Below are positions 1 through 10,172 of a stretch of 64,000 nt of DNA, piece by piece. A program made the position numbers and the translations under genes. The stretch is taken from positions 18,588,001-18,652,000 of the forward strand of contig NW_026974140.1 of assembly GCF_037042905.1 (NCBI RefSeq), written 5' to 3'. The notes under the pieces were generated by a model. It was given only the letters and a program-made list of their open reading frames with translations. It searched no databases and was not told the origin of the DNA. The stretch is from Lytechinus pictus (lineage: Eukaryota > Echinodermata > Echinoidea > Temnopleuroida > Toxopneustidae). Position 1 is the first letter of the stretch; each line of letters opens with the position of its first letter.

Positions 1-795
1 TTAGAATTTCTGATATCCTCACCAAGAAGGTTCCATTCTGGGATGGTCTTGGGATACAGGGAGTGTCGGTAGTAGTCTTTATTTGATCTTATAACGTTGA
101 ATTTGAGAGTTCCCTTTTGTCTGGTTCGATATCTACAACTGGTTAGGTTTTGAGATTGAAGGTGGGCTGATATGTTGGAGGGTACAAATCCATGTGTCTC
201 TTTGTACAAGGTTGTCAGTCTAGCCTTACTTCTGCGGACTTTCAGTGTGTCCCACTTTAGTTTTTGTAGCATCTTGGTGACACTAAATTCCCTGCTGTAA
301 TCCTTCAAAGTGAATCTAGCTGCTCTATGTTGAACCCGTTCTAACTTGTCATGGTCTGATTTGTGTTGTGGATCCCAAACTGCTGCGCAGTATTCCAACC
401 TTGGTCGTATTAGAGATTTGTATACAATGTCCTTTGTACGAGTGCTGCAAGAGTGCAGATTTCTCTTTAAGAGCCCCAACATCTTATTGGCTTTTGATGA
501 GATTTGGTCAATATGAGTTGACCAACATAGGTCCCTTGATAACTCCACACCGAGATAGGGATGTTGCACTTCTTCTAATGTGACATTACCGAGCCTATAG
601 TTGACTTGGATTGGTTTTCTCTTATGTGTGATTCTCATATGAAAACATTTAGAGGCATTGAATGACATCTGCCAATCCTTTTCCCATGTAGTTAGTTTGT
701 TAAGATCCCCTTGCAAGATTTCTGTGTCCCTAGTATCATGTATGTCTCTGTATACAATACAGTCTTCTGCAAAAAGCCGAACATTGGAAGGTGTA
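1..795 (-). mobile_element. 3' part of a non-LTR retrotransposon (LINE) reverse transcriptase ORF
   Basis: Read on the minus strand, an uninterrupted frame of about 260 codons runs from about 795 down to the left edge, with no stop inside the window. It starts at the catalytic block (VRLFAEDC, the [YF]xDD-type motif with Glu for the first Asp). It continues into the thumb and C-terminal region typical of CR1/Jockey-like elements, for example SLIRPRLEYCAAVWDP and LERVQHRAARF. The 5' part of the ORF and the endonuclease are absent, so this is a 5'-truncated copy whose 3' end lies left of the window. The open frame suggests a fairly recent insertion. The exact clade is not resolved by eye. Confidence 0.85.
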
Positions 796-837
796 AAAAT
801 AAATAAAATAAAAAATATTTACGTGATTTTTATCTTA

Positions 838-868
838 AAAGATGGATTTCCTAGGGAAATCCATCTTT
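838..868. repeat. Short inverted repeat (14-bp arms)
   Basis: Arms AAAGATGGATTTCC and GGAAATCCATCTTT are perfect and separated by 3 bases. It sits between the LINE fragment and the larger palindrome at 978-1096. It may be part of a foldback cluster. Confidence 0.6.
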
Positions 869-977
869 GTTTACATGTGTCTCTTATACATATATGGCAG
901 GCAGTTCAAGGCTCCATGTCTGAAGAAGTATACCCGGTATGTCAAAATATTAAAAAATATCAGACATGGGTCATTGG

Positions 978-1096
978 TAGTCTTGAGGACTCCATGATGA
1001 TGTCTTTTTAAAAAACTTTGACATATACTTCTTCATCATGAAGAAGTATATGTCAAAGTTTTTAAAAAAGACATCATCATGGAGTCCTCAAGACTA
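978..1096. repeat. 119-bp near-perfect palindrome flanked by 9-bp direct repeats
   Basis: The arms 978-1036 and 1038-1096 are 59 bp each, with one centre base and one mismatched pair. The sequence GGTCATTGG occurs directly before the left arm (969-977) and directly after the right arm (1097-1105). A 9-bp duplication is typical of Mutator-like elements, so a tiny foldback element is possible. The neighbouring stretch 919-977 resembles one arm plus flank, so a local inverted duplication by template switching is an alternative. Confidence 0.7.
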
Positions 1097-1105
1097 GGTC
1101 ATTGG

Positions 1106-3038
1106 GTGAGTCCTCAATGCCAACTACGTGCTACGGCCTGGAATCATAGGCTAAAAACGAAAGACATGTCAACATCCCTCCTCTCCTTTTCAATGCTTTC
1201 TTTTCCATTTCTTCTTCCTCCTCATCTTCTTTGTGTTTTAGTTTTTCCTTCTTCTAATTTCTTCTTCTCTCTTTTTCCTTTCTCATTTCTTCTTCATGTC
1301 TTTCTTCAAAAAAATTTCTTTTTCTTCTCCTCTTTTGATCTTTTTTTTCTTTAAATTCTTCAACTCATGTTCTTGTTCAGTTCAAAATCCTCCTCACGTC
1401 ACCTCCTTCTTCTTTTCCACGGTCACGACAGCACAAACATAAAATAAACAAGGAAAACAGCCACACATATACGCGCGCAGAAATAAGCACACCAGTCAAG
1501 TTCATTTCGACAACAAACACTAATCTGAATACGTGGGGATATGCTCGCACAAAGCATGCTAAATCATAGACCAAAAGCTTCGGTCTCTGTTATGTTGGTT
1601 GTTCAGCTGAACTCCGTTGGCTTCACTCACCAAATACAGAGACCGAAGTTCTAGCGCGATCTGTACAGGGGACTCAATGGCCATATGTTTATGTACCTAA
1701 GATCGGATAAAACGGGGAAGTGAATTTGCGCGACAGCCGAGGTAAGTCACTGTTTTTGTTCCCTTTAACTCGATTTTTCTCCGTTTCTTGGCAATTAATG
1801 CCAAGAGGGAATATCAATTTGCATTTTGGTCGCATTAATTTTCAAAATTTTTATTGATTAAAGACAAAAATTGAAGAGCCCCGACGGGGGGATTTTGCAT
1901 TGCAAGTCCCCTAATGGTGGCTGCACGCTAGCGAGCCGTCTGTGTATGAGGAGAACTTTAAAAAAAAATGTTAAAAAACTCCTCAAAACAGACGGCTGCC
2001 AGCTGTCTAGCTAAATCACATCATTTTAAAACATGTTTGTGATATCTTATTATAATTTACTTACTTTTTAGACAGTATTCAATGTTCCACCTGTAATTTT
2101 GTAGAAATAATAAACCAGAGTCTTTGATCAGCAAGGAAATATTAGCGTTTTAAATCAAATCGAATATCGACAGATGATACACGTCATAGCAGACAGAAGA
2201 AGAGTCGACAGAGGGCTTTTCAATTTCCCGGGTTAAATTTATCCTACTGGAATTAAAAAGGAAAAGACGCTGATTACTAGTATTACCACATGAAATCATA
2301 ATTAAAACTATATTTCTTCATTATTGGTGGACAAAATTAGAATACATAGATCTAGTCATTATTGATGAGCGGGGATAGACATCATCATGGGGCATCATTA
2401 TCTTCCTTTTCAAACGGTGAATTGAAAATGACAAGATTGATGAAGTTACCATGGGTTCTATCCCCGGGTTCTATTTTAGCCCCAATTCTGGCAAACCGAT
2501 TTATGGGTCATCATGAAAAGAAGTGGTTGGCAGAATTTGAAGGACAAATTTTATACATTCTTCAAATTTACCTGATATTTAAAGTGTAAAATACAAATGA
2601 TTCTGTTTACAATTTTACTAAAGGCCGATGATGAGGTTTGAACCTTGAAACATAAGTTGTATGTTCTTTTCATCATGTTTGTCCTAAAGCACGTATTGTG
2701 TCGTTTTGAAAATATCACAGAATTAATTTTTCATAGACCTCGCTTTGAGACTTATCATCTTTTCATAAATGTTTGACAATTCATATAAGTGCCCCCTCAT
2801 ATTTCAGGCTCGACCTAATTTTGGCGTCCCTGTGAACTTTAAGATGGCGCCCCCCCCCCCCTCCTGCCAGGCAAATATAGTTATAAAAGTGCCTTAAATG
2901 CATGTTGAATTATCTTATTTAATAATCATGTTTAAAAAGGCAATCGAAGACCCCCCCCCCTTTTTTTGTGTTCATGAAAAAAAATATCCATGAATAGGTA
3001 ATTGTCATTCTATTTTTTGTAAAGAATAAATGCGACCA
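1106..3038. other. Gene-free stretch with small foldbacks
   Basis: No coding exon was recognised on either strand. It contains a T/C-rich tract at about 1160-1360 and a 13-bp perfect inverted repeat (CTTCGGTCTCTGT at 1578-1590 with its complement at 1636-1648). It also has a hairpin at 1934-1997 (AGCCGTCTGT with ACAGACGGCT, and an inner GAGGAG with CTCCTC). The C and T runs at 2850-2970 are simple sequence. The inverted repeats look like remnants of short DNA transposons. Confidence 0.5.
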
Positions 3039-3374
3039 CTGGGGTCCGTAACACAAAGCTTAGCAATGATCGTAGAACATTTTTCTACGATTGATTCCAC
3101 TGGCTACATTGTTCAATTCAATTCGTATTTATTTTTCACTCATGAAAAGAAACCAACAAAGTACAAACATATAAACAGATAAGATAAATGACACGAATAT
3201 ACAATAAAATCCAGTTAACATGAGTGAGGGCAGTGGCAAGAAAGGACGAGCCTTATAAACGCCAACCCAAGATACTTAATGAAATAGATTGAAATAACAC
3301 AATTATACATTGTACAATCAATCGTAAAATCAAGCGTACAATTAATTGCTAATCTTTGTGTTACGGGACCCAGG
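3039..3374. mobile_element. MITE-like element 1 (split by a nested insertion)
   Basis: The terminal inverted repeats are about 29 bp: the left end 3039-3067 (CTGGGGTCCGTAACACAAAG...) and the right end 3345-3374 pair with only a few mismatches. A second inverted segment inside (ATCGTAGAA and related) supports a foldback MITE. The element is interrupted at 3113-3305 by another insertion, listed separately. Short elements with GGGTCCGTAAC-like ends are the kind of non-autonomous DNA transposon common in echinoderm DNA; that comparison is from general knowledge. Confidence 0.75.
3113..3305 (-). mobile_element. Nested LINE 3'-tail insertion with 8-bp target-site duplication
   Basis: The insert is flanked by a perfect 8-bp direct repeat TACATTGT (3105-3112 and 3306-3313). 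On the minus strand it ends in AATAAATACGAATTGAATTGA, a tail built of GAATT-like repeats as in many non-LTR elements. This suggests a strongly 5'-truncated LINE copy inserted into the pre-existing MITE. A similar tail occurs on the plus strand near 8520-8560. Confidence 0.7.
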
Positions 3375-3492
3375 TGGGTGTTTCATAAAGAACGACTGGT
3401 GAATCTTTCTTACTCTCTAAAAATAAAGGATCGCCAGATGTTCTTATAAAAAAATCGCTCTCAACTTACGATAAGCTTTATGAAACGGCCCC
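3374..3492. mobile_element. MITE-like element 2
   Basis: About 119 bp with terminal inverted repeats: GTTTCATAAAG at the left (3380-3390) and CTTTATGAAAC at the right (3476-3486), embedded in ends of the form GGG..GTTTCATAAAG. It abuts element 1 directly, so two short transposons lie head to tail. Confidence 0.65.
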
Positions 3493-3639
3493 TGAAAGCA
3501 TTGTGGTTTCAACTTCTCATCAAAGTAGGCCCTACTAAAAAAAATACGTGAGCGGGAGCTAATATTTCTTTACCAGGGGCGGATCCTACTTTCGCTAAAT
3601 AGGGGGAAGGTGATGGAAAAATATTTTCATCTATATGTT

Positions 3640-4430
3640 TCCCGATCGGATATTCTATAAGCACTTTTTTGTAACCGTGGAAATAATGGATTTATAAACA
3701 TTTGATGCGAGTGCGAAACGCGAGCTGAAACTATTTGATATCTGTCCTCAAAAAGCCTGGAAGCATATTTGGTAATCTCAACATTATTTTTATGCAAGTG
3801 CAAATTAAGCGCGAGCTGAAAATTTATGTATTTCAGACCCAAAACTGGACATTTAACCACTTTTTGTAACCATGAACAGGGTGGGCATCTTTATAAAATG
3901 TTTGATGCGAGCGTGAACTGAGAATTTGTGATATTCTGACCCCAAAACTGAACATTCTATATAAGCACATTTTGTAACCATGAATAAGATGGGTATCTAT
4001 CTAAACAGTATTTATTGATGCGAGCGCGAAGCGTGAGCTGATATATTGTGATATTCTTACCTTAAATTTGGACGTTCTAAATACTCTTGGTGATCATGAA
4101 CAGAATGGGTATCTAACAAATAATTTTATGCGAGCGCGAAGCCCGAGCTTAAAATGTTTGATATTCCGAACAGGATGGGCATCTTTATAAAATGTTTGAT
4201 GCGAGCGTGAAGCGCGAACTGAGAATTTGTGATATTCTGACCCCAAAACTGAACATTCTATAAGCACATTTTGTAACCATGAACAGGATAGGTATCTAGC
4301 TAATTGTGCGAGCGCAAAGCGTGAGCTGAAAAAACTTTTGAATTTCTGACCTAAAATTTGACTATCTAAGCATTTTTGGTAAGCACAGGATGGGCATCTA
4401 TATATGCATTTGATGTGAGCTCCAAACATA
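3640..4430. repeat. Degenerate tandem array, period about 70-113 bp
   Basis: About eight copies of a unit containing GCGAGCGCGAAGCGCGAGCT-like sequence occur at about 3707, 3794, 3907, 4020, 4130, 4201, 4308 and 4413. Most are followed by TTTGTGATATTCTGACCCC and ATAAGCACATTTTGTAACC-like segments. Open frames read from it on the minus strand follow the repeat period and are not genes. A single fragment of the same family lies at about 19768-19815. Confidence 0.8.
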
Positions 4431-4433
4431 AAA

Positions 4434-4750
4434 TTGGCGCCCCAAAGGTCGAATATGATTATGAGTCCCTATAGGTTGAACATGAATTTGGTGCCTCAGG
4501 ACAAACATCAAATTGGTGCTCCTATGTCGAACATCAAGTCCGTGCCCCCCCCCCCAAGATGGAAGATGAATTCGGCGCCCCTTTGTCCAACTCCAATTCA
4601 GCGCCCCTCTATGTCGAACATTCGGCGCCCATATAGGCAGATAGGTAAAACATCAATTCGGTGCCCCCCAATGTCGAACATCAATTCGGCGCCCCTAGGT
4701 CGAACATCAATTCGGCGCCCCCCCCCCCCCGTTCGATCATTAATTCGGTG
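4434..4750. repeat. Minisatellite, unit about 23-25 bp
   Basis: Roughly twelve degenerate copies of a GTCGAACATCAATTCGGCGCC-like unit (positions 4436-4745), several containing C runs. It follows the longer-period array without a gap and runs into a T/C-rich tract (4750-4880). The apparent open frames across it are repeat artefacts. Confidence 0.8.
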
Positions 4751-6190
4751 CTCCCCTCCCTCTTTTTTCATCTTTCTTTCTTTCTCCTTTTTTTTTCTCT
4801 TTCTCTTTTTCTTTCCCTCCTTTTTCTCCCCCTTTTCGTTTCCTCTCTTTTCTTCTTCTTCTTCTCTGTTTCTGTTTTGGTGAGACTTTTATGCCAATTT
4901 AGATAAAAAGAATTTTAAAAATATACCAATTAACTTCATTGTGAAATTATTATCGTTTTCACATTGAAATGATACAAAAGATGTTATATGTTATTAGACT
5001 TATGTGAGGAGAAGTGAGATATTGTAGATATAGTCAATGGCGACAATATACAAATGTGACTAATCACCACTCAAATCAACAGAAGCAAAGGAAGAAGAAG
5101 CTGACTGAACCTTTATTACATGGACATTGATTTATACCCTGAAAGTAAAAAAAGAGTTCCTTAAACAAACGTTTTGTCCTGAATAAGATTCATAGCGTGA
5201 TTTCATAATTGCTAGGTCTCCTGCACGGGGACTTGATTTCAAAGTATCAGTGGCGTTCGGATAAAAACAAATAGAGAAAAGGGAAGAAAAGGAAAGAAAG
5301 GGAAAGAAAGAAGGTAAAATGTGATATTGTTTTTTTAATATTATGTCAAAATCACAAATATTGATTTTTGCAATAAAAATATCGACTTTTTTGCTCGCTC
5401 GTTCTCAAATTTTTATAACCTTTTCCCGCCCACGCCATATTTTGCTCCCTCAAAACTTTTGGCTCATAACGCCACAGCAAAGTATTACATTGATACAGCT
5501 CAGTCTGCATTGTTGTTATATCGGCCAGAATGATAGATTCAAGGAAGATTCTGCACAGAAAATTAATTTCCAATAAACAGGTGTGTTAAACTATTATCAT
5601 TATCTATAAAGGAAACGAGTGAGGGGCCCCGTGTAATGAAAGGTTTAGTTATTTATGAGATTGTTTTTTCAGTAGAGGATAAAGGTCGATACTGCTTCTT
5701 ATCATGTAAAATATAACCCTAGCTCTATCAAAGAAAATTGATATACTGATCTACACTTGAGCCCATTTGAGCTACTGGTAAGAAAACTATACTAGTATCT
5801 GATATTTATTAAAATAATGAAAATATAAACACGTTATTATAGATCATGAGAATGTGTAGACTAGTTTCAATTCTAGATACGACTGATATGTTAATTTTTG
5901 TATGAATTTGATATAGTTTATTGTTCATTTGTTCTATTGTCGTAGTGAGCTCGAGCGTTTAAGCAATACAGATGTGATTTTTCTTTATATTGCACTGCTG
6001 AGTAAGTGCTGGAGTGCATGAATGATTTATATAAACAAAATAAGGGATTCGGCTGGACGTAATAAGCAGAATATTTTTTCTTGGAATATAAGGAGGGAGG
6101 GGTAATCAGGAGCACCGTAAGAGGGGCAGCAGGTCGAGGGGGGGACCTTCGCCCCTGCCAAAAAATGAGGGGCAAAACGCTGTCCCACCC
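4750..6190. other. Gene-free stretch
   Basis: A polypyrimidine tract at 4750-4880 is followed by AT-rich sequence with no recognised exon or repeat family. Open frames of 70-77 codons on both strands at 5343-5576 overlap each other, use AT-rich codons and match nothing known to me, so they are not called. Confidence 0.4.
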
Positions 6191-6194
6191 CCTC

Positions 6195-6735
6195 AAAAAT
6201 AACAGAAGAAGAAGATTGAAGAAGAAGAAGAAGAAGAAAGAAGAACAAGAAAACAAGAAAAACAAGAAGAAGAAGAAGAAAGAAGAACAAGAAAAAACAA
6301 GAAAAACAAGAAGAAGAAGAACAAGATGAAGAAGAAGAAGAAGAAGAAAGAAGAACAAGAAAAGCAAGAACAAGAAGAACAAGATGAAGAAGAAATGAAG
6401 AACAAGAAAAACAAGAACAAGAAGAACAAGATGAAGAAGAAGAAGAAAAAGAAAGAAGAACGATAAGAACAAGAAGAACAAGAACAAGATGAAGAAGAAG
6501 AAGAAGAAAAACAAGAAGAAAGAAGAAGAAAGAAGAACAAGAAAAACAAGAACAAGAAGAACAAGAACAAGATGAAGAAGAAGAAGAAGAAAAACAAGAA
6601 GAAAGAAGAAGAAAGAAGAACAAGAAAAACAAGAACAAGAAGAACAAGAACAAGATGAAGAAGAAGAAGAAGAAAAACAAGAACAAGAAGAAGAAGAAGG
6701 AGGAGGAAGAGGAGAAGGAGAAGAAGAAGAGTCGA
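6195..6735 (+). repeat. 540-bp polypurine (GAA/AAC-rich) microsatellite
   Basis: Almost uninterrupted A and G with scattered AAC triplets, built from GAAGAAGAAG and GAACAAGAAAAACAAG units. Pyrimidines appear only as rare C or T. The long Lys/Glu or Ser/Phe/Leu frames through it are artefacts. It ends about 170 bp before the first coding exon region of the first hydroxylase gene. A tract like this can form triplex DNA, but no function is shown. Confidence 0.85.
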
Positions 6736-6871
6736 GAAGCGTTCGAAAACGTAAAGAGGGAGGGGTGTATTTTCGACCTCAAAACCCCCTCCCCGGACCA
6801 CATGCAAGCACAGACATATATATATCCATATTCGTTGAATAAAACTGGTAACAAAACTTTCTATTTTTCAG

Positions 6872-6963
6872 GGATTGTCTGTGAATACGAACACAAGAGA
6901 GTCATGGGAAATCGCAACAAGGAGAATGGTGTTTATTTGGAAAGAAACAACGACAAATCTAAG
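6872..6963 (+). CDS. faxdc2: faxdc2 copy A exon with start codon (coding from 6904)
   Basis: The acceptor CTATTTTTCAG ends at 6871. The 32-nt 5' UTR part is followed by ATG at 6904 and 20 codons, ending before GTAAAG at 6964. The exon ends in phase 0. Confidence 0.75.
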
Positions 6964-9900
6964 GTAAAGTCTTTATATACCTTCAACTCAAGGTAAAAAA
7001 ATTGTGAAAAGTGCTATAGAAATATCAATATTATTATCATCCTATGAAAAATATCATGAAATCGAATGTAACAAATTACAGTTTAAAATTTGTGGATTAG
7101 TGCTGTAAATCCTTTATACTACTTTTCTTGTGATTTTGCACCTTTCTTTCAGACAATGTTGTTGGTTACTTCCACTCCTATATACCCCTCTCTTTCTTTC
7201 TTATTAACTCTTTCAATATCATATTTTCCAGTCATCATCTAATGACCAAGCCAGCCTGAGTACCGCCATCATGTCCATCCTTGGTGTAATGTTTGCAATA
7301 TTCTGTGTTGCATTCCGATCCACTCTTCTTCATCATGGCCAATCATTGTGGTTTGCATCCGGGAACTTCATAGCCAGGCAGTGGGGAGTCTTCTATGACT
7401 ATTTTGATGGAAATCTGGCTAAAATGGGAATAGGTAAGACAAAGTATCCTCTAGTCTAGGTAGTAAGTCAAACACGCAGATCTCGACCAATGTATATAAC
7501 TTATCGAGCCCCCACCCCACCCCAACTAAAACACACTGATTATGCCTATGATGATGAAAATATTTCGTTTTTTCGTGTATATCATAAACATGATACGTTG
7601 TGCTTTGCCTGATTTAACCGTTTTTTTTAAATGATTATATTTATCTCCTCGTTTGCATACTAATCACTCGTGATTTAACAAAAAAAATGAAAAACTTAAC
7701 TGAAAAGATGAATAATGCCAGAGTACTGATTTACTATCGTTCTTTTCTCATTCCATCTTTCTTTCTAAAGCTCTTCATTGTGTGTTTGTTTTGGAGTATT
7801 GGTTGCTAGGGGGATTGTTTCTCATCACAGATCTGACTGGAAAACCAAAGTTCATCCGCAAATACAAAGTACAGTTAGATGAAACAGAGGTAAAGTGACG
7901 CCATCTTGAAATTTGTTTCTTTTTAAATAATTATAATGTGGTCCTGGGCATTTCGTTTTATGCAGGCTTGAATTGTCCAAATTTACATGCCAAAAATGTT
8001 TTAATTGTTGGATATTAATCACCAGAGGAGGCGATTTTGTGACATTTTTGGACCATCGAGGGGGTACGTGAAAAGTACACCCCATGGGATCGTGTACAAA
8101 ATTTGAAAATCGAGGGGGGCATGTCCCCCCCCCCCGATCGCCGCCAATGTTAATCATGTATTATCACTGATCAGCTAATTTATCTGTTGTGTCAAGATGA
8201 TCACATGATCACAATACCATGTTGACTTTAGCTATCCCAAAGTCAAAGTTTGGCCGTGTGAGTTGGTTCTAAAACGGATGATTCGTATATAAAAAGATTG
8301 GCACTGGTGTACAATTAAAAAAATATACTGATGGGTTGCTTTTGACAATCTGAAAAAAGACTTATATTTCGGATGAAAACAAACACAAGCTATAATTTAT
8401 GCTTATAGTGTGTAAGTATTATGATGTTTAATTTAATATAATCATGTAATTTTATCTATATCATTGCATTATTATGTTTTGATTACCATATTTACACTTG
8501 TTGATGTAACTTTTCTTATATCTGGAATGGAATAAAATCAGATTGAAATTGAATTGAATTAAGTCTCCGAATTGACAAAACAATTCTAGACCATCGATTG
8601 AAATTTCTTGATGGCATAATAGTAATCAAATTGGCAATACTGGGATCAATCCTTATCAATGCCAACTGTATAAGTAAGTTTTATCTATGTTTGTAAACAT
8701 TGATTAGCAATAGTCCGATGAACCTAAAAAATCTTGTTTTGATAACATTGAAATAATGTACTGTAATAAAATAATGCGAAATATAGACATTGAATAAAAC
8801 CTCTGGGGAAAGAATTTGCCAATTCTCACATTTTAATGCGTTTCATAAATTGAATGCATGACGTCGTATCAAACATTTGTGTGTTTTTTATTCTCGATAA
8901 ATGCAGAAATGCATACTTTTCGAACAAATGGTATAAAAGATTTATACAACAATGTAATTTCATGTAATATGCTGACGTCAATGCAATATACCTATTTTAT
9001 TATTGCCCTTTCTTAGGAGGGGGTTGCATGAACCATAACTGAAATTTCATGAAATAAACTCTATAACAATAATCACATCCTTAAAATGAACGATTGCAAT
9101 AATTACATTCTCAACTGATTGCACTAATGATATTTTCAGATTCCAGGGGATAAATTACGACGTACATTATGGACTGTTTTCCTGAACCATACAATCTACA
9201 GTGCTCCTATCCTGATATGTCATTACTATGCTGGTGTGTGGAGGGGGTGTGTCTGGTCTGTTCATGATCTACCCACCTTACCGACTCTCATCATTCAGTT
9301 GGTCATATTTGCTATAGTAGAAGAATTCGGATTTTACTACAGTCACAGGTGATCTTGGTACATCTTAAACTCACAATTTAAAGTTTATTTATGAGGAAGC
9401 ATGATATAACTAATTTCCACAATTTCATTTTTTTACTTTTTTTTTTACAGAAGACATGAATATTACTGTCACAAGTATGTAAATACAATAATGTATACTC
9501 GTATGAATAATATTCATACAAGTATACATGATTGTATTTATCATTATTATTTTAATTTTCAAAGAGTGTGCAGTGGGAATAATACTTTTTTGATGAAAAT
9601 TACAAGGATTCCAAGATGTAATAATAATAATATGTCCATTTATATAGCGCAGTTATTATGTGCACATACTCAACTGCGCTTTGATACTTGGTATCATAAT
9701 TATTATTACCCCGGCTGTAGCTGAGTCGCCATATCAATAGGCGCTAAAGTGTTCAAGGAATAAATCCTTCCGGGTACCCATTCACCTCACCTGGGTCGAG
9801 TGCAGCACAATGTGGATAAATTACTTGCCGAAGGAATTTATGCCATAGCTGGGATTCGAACCCACGACCCTCTGTTTCAAAGTCGGGAGACTAATCCACT

Positions 9901-10099
9901 GGGCCACAACGCTCCACAATAATACAATAACATGTTGATCGCCCAGAGTATCTACAGATTATTATGTGTAAGTTTGGGCAAGGGATCCGGCCCCCTCATT
10001 TTTTTATGAGTCGCGAAAAATAGGAAGAAAGGGAGCAAAATAAAATGAAAAGAGGAGGAAGAAGACAGATAAATTCTGAGTGAGAAAAATATGTTGATG

Positions 10100-10172
<73 letters not shown>

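Noticed and set aside
3627-4429. Minus-strand frames of 77 and 111 codons
   Set aside because: They follow the ~100-bp degenerate array; the repeated FALA-like peptide reflects the repeat, not a gene.
4434-4906. 149-codon and 81-codon frames starting MAPQRSN and MPPNVEH
   Set aside because: Both are readings of the ~24-bp minisatellite plus a T/C-rich tract.
5918-6854. Long minus-strand frames of Phe/Leu/Ser (up to 275 codons) across 5.9-6.9 kb
   Set aside because: They are translations of the polypurine microsatellite; residue content is set by the repeat, and several frames are open at once.
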